Shown here: positions 42,709 through 51,110 of the stretch, one piece after another | Position numbering within the stretch: the first letter of the stretch is position 1 | Layout: the number at the start of each line of letters is the position of its first letter | Notes under the pieces: model-generated | The model's input: the letters and a program-made list of their open reading frames with translations, nothing else | Database searches by the model: none | What the model was told of the DNA's origin: nothing | Position numbers and translations under genes: made by a program | Origin: DATIKM01 sp035477595 | Lineage (GTDB): Bacteria > Armatimonadota > Chthonomonadetes > Chthonomonadales > CAJBBX01 | Reading direction: 5' to 3' | NCBI GenBank assembly: GCA_035477595.1 | Contig: DATIKM010000012.1 | Coordinates: 1 to 64,000, forward strand | Length of the DNA stretch: 64,000 nucleotides

Positions 42709-44499
42709 ATGATGATTGCTGCGCTGGCGCTTCTTGCCCCCTCGCCGCCGCCGATCTACGCCGACTATGCTGGACGGCCGTTTGTGACGCAGCGCGCGCC
42801 CGTACTGCGGTTCCAGCGGCGCCGAGCCCCGCTGCCGTACGGCATCGACTACCCGTTCCCCGAACAGACCGCGCGCGGCGTCGCACTGCTCCGGCGGTTC
42901 CCTCCCTTCAGCCTGAGCGACCGGCGCATCTTCGTCGGCGGGCCCTGGTACTCCACGCCCGAGGCCAACCTGCACTTCAGCCGCGGCATCACCGCCATCG
43001 ATGCCTTCCCGAACTTCCGGCTCGACGGCAGCCTGACGGACGTGCGCGACCTGCCACGTGAGCGCAAGCTGCAGATGGTGTACGACCCGCTTGCGTGGGA
43101 GACCGCCAACCGCCTCGCGAACGAACTCGAGGCCGCCGACCCGCGCGACGAGCGCATTGCACCACTGCGGACGTTCGGCACGGAGCACCGCTTTACGCCC
43201 CACGAAGCTGCGTTCCGGGCGCTTGGCAGGCGCCTCTGGGAGCTTGAGCGACACCCGACCGACCGCCGGGGGCAGGGAGTTGCCTATGTCTGCCTCAACA
43301 TCGAGTATACGGGCGGCTGGGAGCACCAGCGAGCCTGCTTCGGCTGGATCTACCAGGGCATGGCTAAGGCCGCCGCGGCGCATGGGCTACGCATCGTGCC
43401 GATCATCTACGGGCAGTGGACCTTCTGCGTGGGACTCGTCCATCAGTCGGTGCGCGACCCCCGCACCGGGCTGCCGGAGTACCTGCTGCCCGAGCGCGAC
43501 TACCTGGCTGCACCCGACCCGACGCTCGAGGCCGTTCAGGCGCACGACGGCGTCGTGTCGATGGACGGCTACCTGCGGGCGATCTGGGGACGCGAGCCGT
43601 TCTACCAGCGCGATGCCAACGGCGCCCTTCTGCTGCGCGACGGCCGGCCGGTGCCCAGCGAGATCAGCGCCACAACCGCCTACGGCCAGCGCATACCCCT
43701 GGAGCCAGGCGAGGCGGAGCGCTGCCTGCAGGACCTCTACCGCCAGGCAGGGCGCCTGCTCGAGCTGCACTTCCGACTGGCTGGCGGGTACGCCGAGTCG
43801 AGTGCCGTGCGCAAGCCGTTCCTGAGCCGCGCGCGCGTCGGCGCGTGGACACGTATCACGAACGAAGGGCTGGAGGGCATCCAGGCCAACGATCGGCCGC
43901 TGCCGCCGTGGCTCCTCGAGACTCTCATGCTCCTCTACCTCTTCACCGCCGACGACATCGTCGTCTGGTCGTCCGACTTCAACCATCCTCCGCAGCCGCT
44001 GGGCGCCGACAACTCCCGCACGTGGCGGTACAACGCGCACGGCGTGCTCGAGCATGTCGTCAAAGCGGCGCATCGCTACAGCGCCCTGGACCCCATCCGC
44101 CGCGGCGCGTTCCGGTGGTGCTGGTTCCGCCTGCCGATGGTGGACCGCAATGAGGTCGAGGGCGAGCGGTACGTGGAGAAGCCACTGGCCATCGCGAAGC
44201 TGCGCACCTATCGCGGCAGGCCGTGGATCGAGATGTTCGCCGCATGGCCCGCGCTCGACGATCAGGCTGCCACGCTCCACCTCTGGGTCGAGCGCGGAGG
44301 GCGCCGCTCGCCGACCTACGCCATCAGGCTCCGCGACGGCCGCACCAGCTTCCTGGACGCGTGGGAGCTGCCCGCCGCGTTCGACGGAGCAGGGGCCGCC
44401 GACGTGCGGCTGCGCTTCACGGACCTTCTGGGGCGCGAGCGGACCTGGAGCGGCGACTGGCGCGACCCCGCCGTCGTGCGGCCCGGCCGTCAGAAGTAG
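42709..44499 (+). CDS. Probable secreted protein of unknown family
   Basis: 596 residues with a short hydrophobic start (MMIAALALLAPSPPPIYA). Sequence is rich in Trp, Tyr, Arg and Asp, and segments such as VAYVCLNIEYTGGWEHQRACFGWIYQGM and AAAHGLRIVPIIYGQW suggest an alpha/beta (perhaps TIM-barrel) hydrolase. No catalytic motif is recognised. Placed directly after the GH127 enzyme in the same orientation. GGAG lies 8 nt before ATG 42709. Its last 10 bp overlap the convergent membrane-protein gene. Confidence 0.65.
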   Translation: MMIAALALLAPSPPPIYADYAGRPFVTQRAPVLRFQRRRAPLPYGIDYPFPEQTARGVALLRRFPPFSLSDRRIFVGGPWYSTPEANLHFSRGITAIDAFPNFRLDGSLTDVRDLPRERKLQMVYDPLAWETANRLANELEAADPRDERIAPLRTFGTEHRFTPHEAAFRALGRRLWELERHPTDRRGQGVAYVCLNIEYTGGWEHQRACFGWIYQGMAKAAAAHGLRIVPIIYGQWTFCVGLVHQSVRDPRTGLPEYLLPERDYLAAPDPTLEAVQAHDGVVSMDGYLRAIWGREPFYQRDANGALLLRDGRPVPSEISATTAYGQRIPLEPGEAERCLQDLYRQAGRLLELHFRLAGGYAESSAVRKPFLSRARVGAWTRITNEGLEGIQANDRPLPPWLLETLMLLYLFTADDIVVWSSDFNHPPQPLGADNSRTWRYNAHGVLEHVVKAAHRYSALDPIRRGAFRWCWFRLPMVDRNEVEGERYVEKPLAIAKLRTYRGRPWIEMFAAWPALDDQAATLHLWVERGGRRSPTYAIRLRDGRTSFLDAWELPAAFDGAGAADVRLRFTDLLGRERTWSGDWRDPAVVRPGRQK

Positions 44500-46475
44500 A
44501 AGCTGTAGACGTTGGTACCCAGCGCCCAGCCCACCAGCGTCCACGCGCAGCCAATGGTGAAGTCGCCCAGGAGCAGGCCGAGGAAGAAGGGCATGGCGGC
44601 ACGGTAGCTCCGCAGTCCGCCGTACCGCAGCACGGCGATCTTGCACACCCACGCGATGAGCATCGTCATCCACAGCGTGCTCATCGTGAAGCTGCCCGAG
44701 ATCGCGAGCCCGAGCGGGTGGAATGGCCACCATGAGAGGTGCATCCGCGCGAAGTGGAGGACGTACGTGCTGACGGCGCCCGCTCCCACCGCCATCATCG
44801 CCGGCAGGTCGCGGTCGCGCGGGCTCGCGACCCACGCGTTGAGCCGGTTGTAGGCCTCCCATCCGAAGTGCGGAAAGTGGGTGGCCATGCGCGTCTCCGC
44901 GCCTTCGCGGTACGCCAGCGTATAGATCGCCAGGAAGCCGCAGAGCGTTCCGATGACAGCGGCAACGACGAGCGCGATCGTCATGCCGCGCAGCGAAACC
45001 CGTTTGCGTTCCGCGATCTTGAACGCTTCGAGCTGGCAGGGCATGGCCAGGCTGCGGTAGGCTCGGTTGAACCAGTAGAACCAGGTCAGCGCGGTGAGCG
45101 TCTGCGGCGTGAATGTGCGGGTGCCGCAGACCGCCGTCAGAATGTAGTCGGGCCCTCCGTTGTGGAGGTCGTGTGCCGGGGCGCCCAGCTCGGCGCGCAT
45201 CCGCGTGCAGGCGAGCGCGATGGCGAAGTAGATGAGGAAGGCCGTGACCGCCATCCAGAGCGGCAGGCGCGCCATCCAGAAGAACGCGCAGAGCGCCGCA
45301 AACCCCAGGAACACCCCGGCGAATGCGAGGCGCGGGTCCATCGGCTCGTCCGGCTGGGGCACGCGTCCACGTCGCCAGGCATCGCGCCACACAGACGCGA
45401 CGTGTCTCCGCAACCCCCACCCGGCCAGCAGCGCCACCGCCATGTAAGCCCCGAACGACTGCTCGTTCACGTAGGGGAACTGCGGGCTGTAGTCCGACCA
45501 GCCGAAGTAGCTGCTCGCAACGCGCAGGAAGCGCCAGAACAGCGCAAAGAACCAGCACGAGAAGAGCATGTCGGTGGGCAGCAGGAAGCCGAGGCCGATG
45601 GAGAACGGGTAGAAGGCCACCGGAGTCCAACCCATCGCGTTCCAGGGCTGCGACGGGAAGTGGGGCGAGATGTCGACAGCCTTGATCGGGAGCGACGGCA
45701 GGGCGGGGTAGAACACGGCGAGCCCGTTGAGCACGCTCACCCCGCCCGCCACCGCGAACCCGGCCCAGAGCAGCTTCTGCCGGTACAGCGCGCCGTCCGG
45801 CTCCGTCATGTCCATCGGGAGCTGTATGATTGGATAGCTCAGCTTCTCGTGCCGGGTCCACTGCTCCCGCAGGATGACGTTCATGCAGAGCATAACGCCC
45901 AGGAGCACGAGGATGAACCCGGTCCACGCGGCCACAGGCACGGCCCACGCGCGGAGATAGCGCGGGTCGAACGGGTTCGCACCGCCGACGTAGAACGCCT
46001 CGATCGCTTTGGGGTCGGTCACGTGGAACCAGGACGGGATGTACTGCCCGAAGAGCTCGTCCCAGTTGTTGGAGGGCGTCGCGTAGCGCGTAACGTGGCC
46101 CATCATGGGAATCAGCACGTCGAGGAAGTCGATGCTCTGCACGCACGTCCCGATGGTGAGCATCACGTAGACGACGAGCATCTCGGCTTGCTCGAGAGCC
46201 CACCGCGGCCGCACGCGGCGAACGAGCGCGTTTACTGCCACCATCGCCAGCACAAAGCACACGACGTTAGCGAACAGCGAGAGCGTGGAGGGATAGGGAC
46301 CGGTGAACTGGGTCGTGCGCGCGGCGCCGCTGGTGCCGACCTCCATCTGGGCCAGCCAGATGGCGTTCAGCGGCATGAGCAGGGCGCCCACGGCGATGCC
46401 GCGCCAGGGGATGGCCGGGCGGCTGGCCGGAGCGGCGCCGATCGGCTGGGCCAGCCTGTCCGAGGGGTCAGTCAT
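44490..46475 (-). CDS. DUF6785/DUF6784-type multi-pass membrane protein
   Basis: 661 residues with roughly 14 transmembrane helices. The pattern GIAVGALLMPLNAIWLAQME, then EQAEMLVVYVMLTIGTCVQS, LREQWTRHEKLSYPIIQLPMDM and a C-terminal RTFTPQTLTALTWFYWFNRAYRSLAMPCQLEAFKIA is typical of the DUF6785 family in Armatimonadota and Planctomycetes, distantly reminiscent of oligopeptide transporters. Function unknown; sugar or peptide uptake is plausible next to secreted hydrolases. The ATG at 46475 follows GGAGG. Confidence 0.8.
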   Translation of the reverse strand: MTDPSDRLAQPIGAAPASRPAIPWRGIAVGALLMPLNAIWLAQMEVGTSGAARTTQFTGPYPSTLSLFANVVCFVLAMVAVNALVRRVRPRWALEQAEMLVVYVMLTIGTCVQSIDFLDVLIPMMGHVTRYATPSNNWDELFGQYIPSWFHVTDPKAIEAFYVGGANPFDPRYLRAWAVPVAAWTGFILVLLGVMLCMNVILREQWTRHEKLSYPIIQLPMDMTEPDGALYRQKLLWAGFAVAGGVSVLNGLAVFYPALPSLPIKAVDISPHFPSQPWNAMGWTPVAFYPFSIGLGFLLPTDMLFSCWFFALFWRFLRVASSYFGWSDYSPQFPYVNEQSFGAYMAVALLAGWGLRRHVASVWRDAWRRGRVPQPDEPMDPRLAFAGVFLGFAALCAFFWMARLPLWMAVTAFLIYFAIALACTRMRAELGAPAHDLHNGGPDYILTAVCGTRTFTPQTLTALTWFYWFNRAYRSLAMPCQLEAFKIAERKRVSLRGMTIALVVAAVIGTLCGFLAIYTLAYREGAETRMATHFPHFGWEAYNRLNAWVASPRDRDLPAMMAVGAGAVSTYVLHFARMHLSWWPFHPLGLAISGSFTMSTLWMTMLIAWVCKIAVLRYGGLRSYRAAMPFFLGLLLGDFTIGCAWTLVGWALGTNVYSFYF

Positions 46476-46564
46476 CCGGGGCGCGCCTCCACTGCGCCGC
46501 TTATGTTCGCTGCGTCGGCCGCGAGCACCTGTCATCGGTGCCGCGGGCCGGAGCGCGGCGCAGG

Positions 46565-46891
46565 AATCCTGAGGCACCGCGCGATGGGGCGCCGGAGGGC
46601 GCCGTCACCCGGCGCCGTCTGGCGCCAAACATGGTGAGCCCGCTCATAGTGGCCCCCGCGCTCGTCCCCGCCAACGGGGTCCTCGCGGGGGCACCGCTCA
46701 GCGTCCCGGGCGTCGGCATCCACCCGGCATGCCCTGGCTGGGGCCGGATGATCGCCGACGGGCTCCCGCCTCTTCGCTCGGAGCCGATGCTGGTCCGCTG
46801 GCCGGTCGTCTTGCTCGGAGCCGGTGTTTTGGCCTTCACCTTCCTCGGGGAGGCGCTCCGCGACGCGCTCGACCCGAGACTTAGGCCGTAG
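46565..46891 (+). pseudogene. Relic of a DppC/OppC-type ABC permease
   Basis: About 109 codons match only the C-terminal end of the dipeptide/oligopeptide ABC permease family: GAVTRRRLAPNMVSPLIVAPAL, where relatives have RHVLPNVLSPLIVA; LSVPGVGIHPACPGWGRMIADG; and the final LAFTFLGEALRDALDPRLRP. The N-terminal membrane helices and most of the EAA loop are missing, and no partner permease, ATPase or binding protein is nearby. Best read as a truncated remnant. Confidence 0.75.
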
Positions 46892-46964
46892 TCGGCCGGC
46901 GGGCAGCGGCCCGCCAGCCCCATCCAAGGCACGGGCGCGCAGCACGCGGCCCGGGGAGGAAGCC

Positions 46965-48017
46965 ATGTCGAAGGTCCGGATCGGCTTCGTGGGCGTGGGC
47001 GGCATGGGCCAGTGCGCCCACCTGCGCAACTACGCATCGCTGCCCGAGTGCGAGGTCGTCGCCATCGCCGAGCTGCGCACAGGCCTCGCCGCGCGCGTGG
47101 CGCAGCGCTATGGTGTGCCCAGGGTCTACGCGTCGCACGAGGAGATGCTCGCCGCCGAGACGCTGGACGGCATCGTCGCCTCGCAGCCGTTCAGCCGGCA
47201 CGGGATGCTCGTGCCCGAGCTCCTGAAGGCAGGCGTGCCGGTCCTCACCGAGAAGCCCATCGCCGCCAGCATCGAGCAGGGCGAGAAGGTGGTTGCGGCG
47301 GTCGCTGCGAGTGGCGCCTGGCATATGGTCGGATACCACAAGCGCAGCGACCCCGCCACCATGTACGCCAAGGCCGAGATCGACCGACTGAGACAGACCG
47401 GCAGGTTGGGGCGACTGAAGTACGTGCGCGTGACGATGCCCGCCGGCGACTGGGTGGCGAACGGCTTCGTCGACCTGCTCGGGAGCGACGAGCCCTACCC
47501 CGCGCTCGTGTGGGACCCGCCCGCTGCCGACATGAGCGAGCCAGTTCGCCAGAAGTACGAGGGTTTCGTCAACTACTACATCCATCAGGTGAACCTGATG
47601 CGCCACCTGCTGGGCGAGCCCTACGAGGCCACCTACGCCGAGCCGAGCGAGACCCTCCTCGCCGTGCGGAGCGCCTCGGGAGTGCCAGGCGTCATCGAGA
47701 TGACGCCCTACCAGACGACCCTCGACTGGCAGGAGCAGGCGCTTGTCGCCTTCGAGCACGGCTACGTGAAGCTCGACCTGCCCGCGCCGATGGCCAGCAA
47801 CCGGCCCGGGCGCGTTGAGATGCTGGACGACCCAGGCGAGGGAGTCACGCCGACCACCGTGGTGCCCACGCTGCCCTGGGTCCACGCCATGCGCCAGCAG
47901 GCGATGAACTTCGTTGCGGCCATCCGCGGCGAGCGCGCGCCGCTCTGTGAAGCGGCCGAGGCGCTCGAGGACCTGCGCGTTGCGCGCCAGTACATCCGCC
48001 TCCTCACCGGCGAGTAG
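46965..48017 (+). CDS. Gfo/Idh/MocA-family oxidoreductase
   Basis: 350 residues. The Rossmann N-terminus has IGFVGVGGMGQCAHLRNYASL and the catalytic-lysine motif VPVLTEKPIA. The C-terminal alpha/beta dimerisation domain includes FVNYYIHQVNLMRHLLGEP, where His and neighbouring residues line the active site. Likely an NAD(P)-dependent sugar dehydrogenase or keto-sugar-forming enzyme. GGGGAGGAA precedes the ATG. It lies 24 bp before a UroD-like gene, so they form an operon. Confidence 0.9.
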   Translation: MSKVRIGFVGVGGMGQCAHLRNYASLPECEVVAIAELRTGLAARVAQRYGVPRVYASHEEMLAAETLDGIVASQPFSRHGMLVPELLKAGVPVLTEKPIAASIEQGEKVVAAVAASGAWHMVGYHKRSDPATMYAKAEIDRLRQTGRLGRLKYVRVTMPAGDWVANGFVDLLGSDEPYPALVWDPPAADMSEPVRQKYEGFVNYYIHQVNLMRHLLGEPYEATYAEPSETLLAVRSASGVPGVIEMTPYQTTLDWQEQALVAFEHGYVKLDLPAPMASNRPGRVEMLDDPGEGVTPTTVVPTLPWVHAMRQQAMNFVAAIRGERAPLCEAAEALEDLRVARQYIRLLTGE

Positions 48018-48041
48018 CCGGCGGGAGGCTGGGAGGAACCG

Positions 48042-49019
48042 ATGCTCTCACGCGAGCGAGTACGAGTGGTCATCGAGCATGGCAAGCCTGACCGCGTGCC
48101 CATCTACGGGTGGGTGCGGGCCAACCTGGACGCCATCCTGGTGGAGGGATGGGGCTCTGCCGACGCGTTCGAGGACTACTACGAGTTCGACCTGGCCCAT
48201 CTGTTCGGTGGGCCAAACCCGTACCCGGAGGCGGCACTGCAGAACGCCGCGGCCGATGGACCCGTCACGCCGGAGGTTGCGCGCGATCTGCCGATGTCGG
48301 ACCCGGACGACCGAGCCGCCTACGCCGACATCGTGGCCGGCATCGAGCACCACCAGCGCAGGCGCGGCAGGTTCGCTTACGTACAGACGCCCGGTATCTT
48401 CGAGTGCCTCAACGGCGTCTTCGGCATTGAGAACCACCTGCTCTACCTGGGGCTCTACCAGGAGGACCTCCGCGCGGTGTACGCGCGCCAGGCGGAGTGG
48501 AACAGGCGCTTCGCCATGAACTGCCTGGACCTCGGCGTCGACATGGTGCACGTCTCCGACGACTGGGGCGGGCAGACCGGCCTGCTGTTCTCGCCTCGCA
48601 CCTGGTGGTCCATGATGGAGCCCTTCCATCGCGTGACCACCGATGCCGTGCGCGCACGGGGCGCCTTCGTGAGCCTGCACACGGACGGCAACGTGAGCCC
48701 TGTGATCGACGGTGTCGTCGGGCTCGGCTACCACGTCGTCCACCCCTGGCAGGAGTCGGCGGGCATGGACCTCGCGGGTCAGATGGCCCTCTACGGCGGC
48801 AAGTTCGTCGTCATGGGCGGACTCGACGTCCAGACGACGATCGGGTTCGGGAAGCTCGACTTACTGAAGGCCGAGATCGAGCGCGTGCTGCGCCTCGGGG
48901 CGAACGGCGGCCTGCTCTTCTGCACGTCGCACTTCGTCCAGGACCACTGCACCCTCGAGGAGTTGCGCTTCGCCTTCGGCCTCGTCCACGAGCTGAGCCG
49001 CAAGGTCTGCGCCGCCTAG
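48042..49019 (+). CDS. Uroporphyrinogen decarboxylase-like (UroD/MtaA superfamily) protein
   Basis: 325 residues. The N-terminus MLSRERVRVVIEHGKPDRVPIYGW is typical of catabolic UroD-like proteins, with later CLDLGVDMVHVSDDWGGQTGLLFSPRTWW, VSLHTDGNV and GGLDVQTTIGFG. It lacks the heme-pathway context and the canonical hemE substrate loop, so a role as corrinoid- or sugar-linked methyl/decarboxyl enzyme is more likely than heme synthesis. Paired with the MocA oxidoreductase upstream; such pairs are frequent in this type of genome. Confidence 0.88.
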   Translation: MLSRERVRVVIEHGKPDRVPIYGWVRANLDAILVEGWGSADAFEDYYEFDLAHLFGGPNPYPEAALQNAAADGPVTPEVARDLPMSDPDDRAAYADIVAGIEHHQRRRGRFAYVQTPGIFECLNGVFGIENHLLYLGLYQEDLRAVYARQAEWNRRFAMNCLDLGVDMVHVSDDWGGQTGLLFSPRTWWSMMEPFHRVTTDAVRARGAFVSLHTDGNVSPVIDGVVGLGYHVVHPWQESAGMDLAGQMALYGGKFVVMGGLDVQTTIGFGKLDLLKAEIERVLRLGANGGLLFCTSHFVQDHCTLEELRFAFGLVHELSRKVCAA

Positions 49020-49237
49020 CCGCGCTATCGCCACAGACTGGTCGGTAAGGGGCCGACGCTGAAGCGGTCATGGCCGCCGTCGTGCGTGAGGTGGGGAGAC
49101 GGGCATCGCCCGTCGCCCGCTCGTGCCTCAGGCCGCGTGTTGCCGCGCCGCTGCCACGCGCCGTCGCGGCAGCGGAGTTGCTGGCGCGTCGTGCGATGAG
49201 GACACGGATCGTGGCGCGCGAGCGCAGGGGCCGCGTC

Positions 49238-50854
49238 TTAGAGCGGCATGGCAACGGGCGAACGCCGCGCATCCCTCCACGCCTGGAGGAACCAGAGCAG
49301 CCAGAGGTCCTCCCCGGTCGAGCGCGAGCCGTGCGCGCCTTGTGCATCCTCTCCCCGCTCGACCGCCCGCACGAACTCCGGGCGGATCCAGCCGTCGGCC
49401 CGCAACCGGCGCGGGTTCAGCCGTCGGCGCACGTCGGACCGCAGCACGCCGCGGCACCACTCCGTCACCGGAGCGCCCATGCCGCGATGCTCGCGCCAGA
49501 CGACCTCGTGGGGCAGCCACGGGTCTACGGCGCGCCTCAAGAGCAGCTTCTCGCAGGCGCCCCCAACGATCCACGCGCCGGGCAGGTCGAACGACCAGCG
49601 CGCCAGCGCGCGGTCGAGGAACGGGCACCGCGCCGTGAGCCCGTGCGCTTCTGCGAGCATCCGGACGCGGGGCGCGACGCCCTGCGCGCATTGGGCCGCC
49701 AGGCTCGCGGCGCGCAACCGATGGAGCTGCGACTCGTAGCCGCTCCCGGTGAGCAGCGGGCGCAGCCACGCCGCGGCATCCCAGCCGGCAAGGCGCTCGC
49801 GAGCTGCGGCCGTCAGCATTTCGTCCAGCCGCCCTTGGAGCCCGGCGAGCTCGGCGAGGACACCCTCGTCGCGGCCACGGTCCCCGCCGACGCGCGCATC
49901 GGCCGCCGCCAGCAGTCTGCACGCCGAGGCGCCGAAGATCTGATCGCCCCCATCGCCAGTGAACACGTCCGTCGCTCCGAGCCGCGCAGCCGCCTCACAG
50001 AGCACCCAGAGCGGAACCGTGGCCGGGTCGCCGAACGGGGCCTCCACGGCGCGCGCTGCGGACTCCACGGCCCGCCGCACGTCCACCGCGCGGCAGGGCA
50101 CGACGTGCAGCGCGAGGCCGAGACGGTCCGCGACCATCCATGCGAACGACAGCTCGGTATGGTGCGGAGGCCCGAAGTCGAGGGTAAGAAGCAGCGGCTG
50201 TGCGCCCTCCTGCGCCAGGAGGGTAGCGACGGTGCTGCTGTCGAGTCCGCCGCTCAGGAACACCGCCGGCCTGGCGTCCGGGAGCAGGCGGCGGCGCACG
50301 GCGGCTCGGAGAAGGTCGCGCAGCTCCTCGGTCGCGCGCGCCTGGTCACCCACCGGAGGTGCCTCCTCCCACTGCCAGGGGCGCTCACACGCGACGCATC
50401 CGCCGTCCAGGGTCAGGCAGCTTCCGGCAGGCACGCGCCGGACTCCGCCGTGCCCTGTGAGCGGCGCAGGTACGCAGGACGAGCACAGATAGGAGGCGAC
50501 GGCCTCGGGTTCCAGGCAGGCCGGCAGGCCTGCAATGGCCGCCACGCGCGCCGTATGGGAGCCAGCCGCGATCCCCCCGTCGCTCGCGGCCCAGCAGGCG
50601 GCGTGCAGCCCGAACGGGTCGCTCTGCAGGGCGGCGCGCCCGTCCGGCATCAGTTCGCAGCGGCTGCCCGCTTCCGCATCGCCGACCCAGGCGCTGGCAA
50701 GCCCGCCGGCCGCACCAGGCGTCGCAATGCCGGCGTCGCGCCCCCAAGCGGCCGCAGTCCAGCCGTCAGCCTGGACCATGAGCGCGTCGCGCGGGACCTC
50801 GTCGCGCACGCAGGGCGAGAGAGCCCCGTAGGCCGCACACCAGCCTGGCGCCAT
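49238..50854 (-). CDS. Asparagine-synthase-like protein lacking the N-terminal glutaminase cysteine
   Basis: 538 residues. The C-terminal synthase domain is intact with the PP-loop FLSGGLDSSTVATLL (from Phe199) and DVFTGDGGDQIFGA, so it should adenylate a carboxylate. The N-terminal domain resembles a glutamine amidotransferase in outline (SDPFGLHAACWAASDGG, GHGGVRRVPAGSCLTLDGG) but starts MAPGWCAAYG; no Met-Cys start or Cys2 nucleophile is available. It may use ammonia or another amine, as in lasso-peptide or antibiotic cyclases. No precursor peptide or leader protease is visible nearby. Confidence 0.85.
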   Translation of the reverse strand: MAPGWCAAYGALSPCVRDEVPRDALMVQADGWTAAAWGRDAGIATPGAAGGLASAWVGDAEAGSRCELMPDGRAALQSDPFGLHAACWAASDGGIAAGSHTARVAAIAGLPACLEPEAVASYLCSSCVPAPLTGHGGVRRVPAGSCLTLDGGCVACERPWQWEEAPPVGDQARATEELRDLLRAAVRRRLLPDARPAVFLSGGLDSSTVATLLAQEGAQPLLLTLDFGPPHHTELSFAWMVADRLGLALHVVPCRAVDVRRAVESAARAVEAPFGDPATVPLWVLCEAAARLGATDVFTGDGGDQIFGASACRLLAAADARVGGDRGRDEGVLAELAGLQGRLDEMLTAAARERLAGWDAAAWLRPLLTGSGYESQLHRLRAASLAAQCAQGVAPRVRMLAEAHGLTARCPFLDRALARWSFDLPGAWIVGGACEKLLLRRAVDPWLPHEVVWREHRGMGAPVTEWCRGVLRSDVRRRLNPRRLRADGWIRPEFVRAVERGEDAQGAHGSRSTGEDLWLLWFLQAWRDARRSPVAMPL

Positions 50855-51110
50855 GGCGTTACCCGAAGTTGCCCTTCGCCGGTCACGGGTTCACCGCGCG
50901 CGGCCGCGTCGTTGGTTGGCCGTGCGTCGCGCGCCATGGGGATCTCTCGCGCGCCGCGCCCGGCCCATCGACCGGCCCCATTCTACCGTACACCGATCCG
51001 GACCTCCGAGCGCCCCGTACGCACAGGGAAAGGGGCCCTGTGGGGCGAAATGGCGTGCCGGCTGTAGGCCGCTCGCCGCGGCGCATCCGCGACCTTTGGG
51101 AGGACGGACC

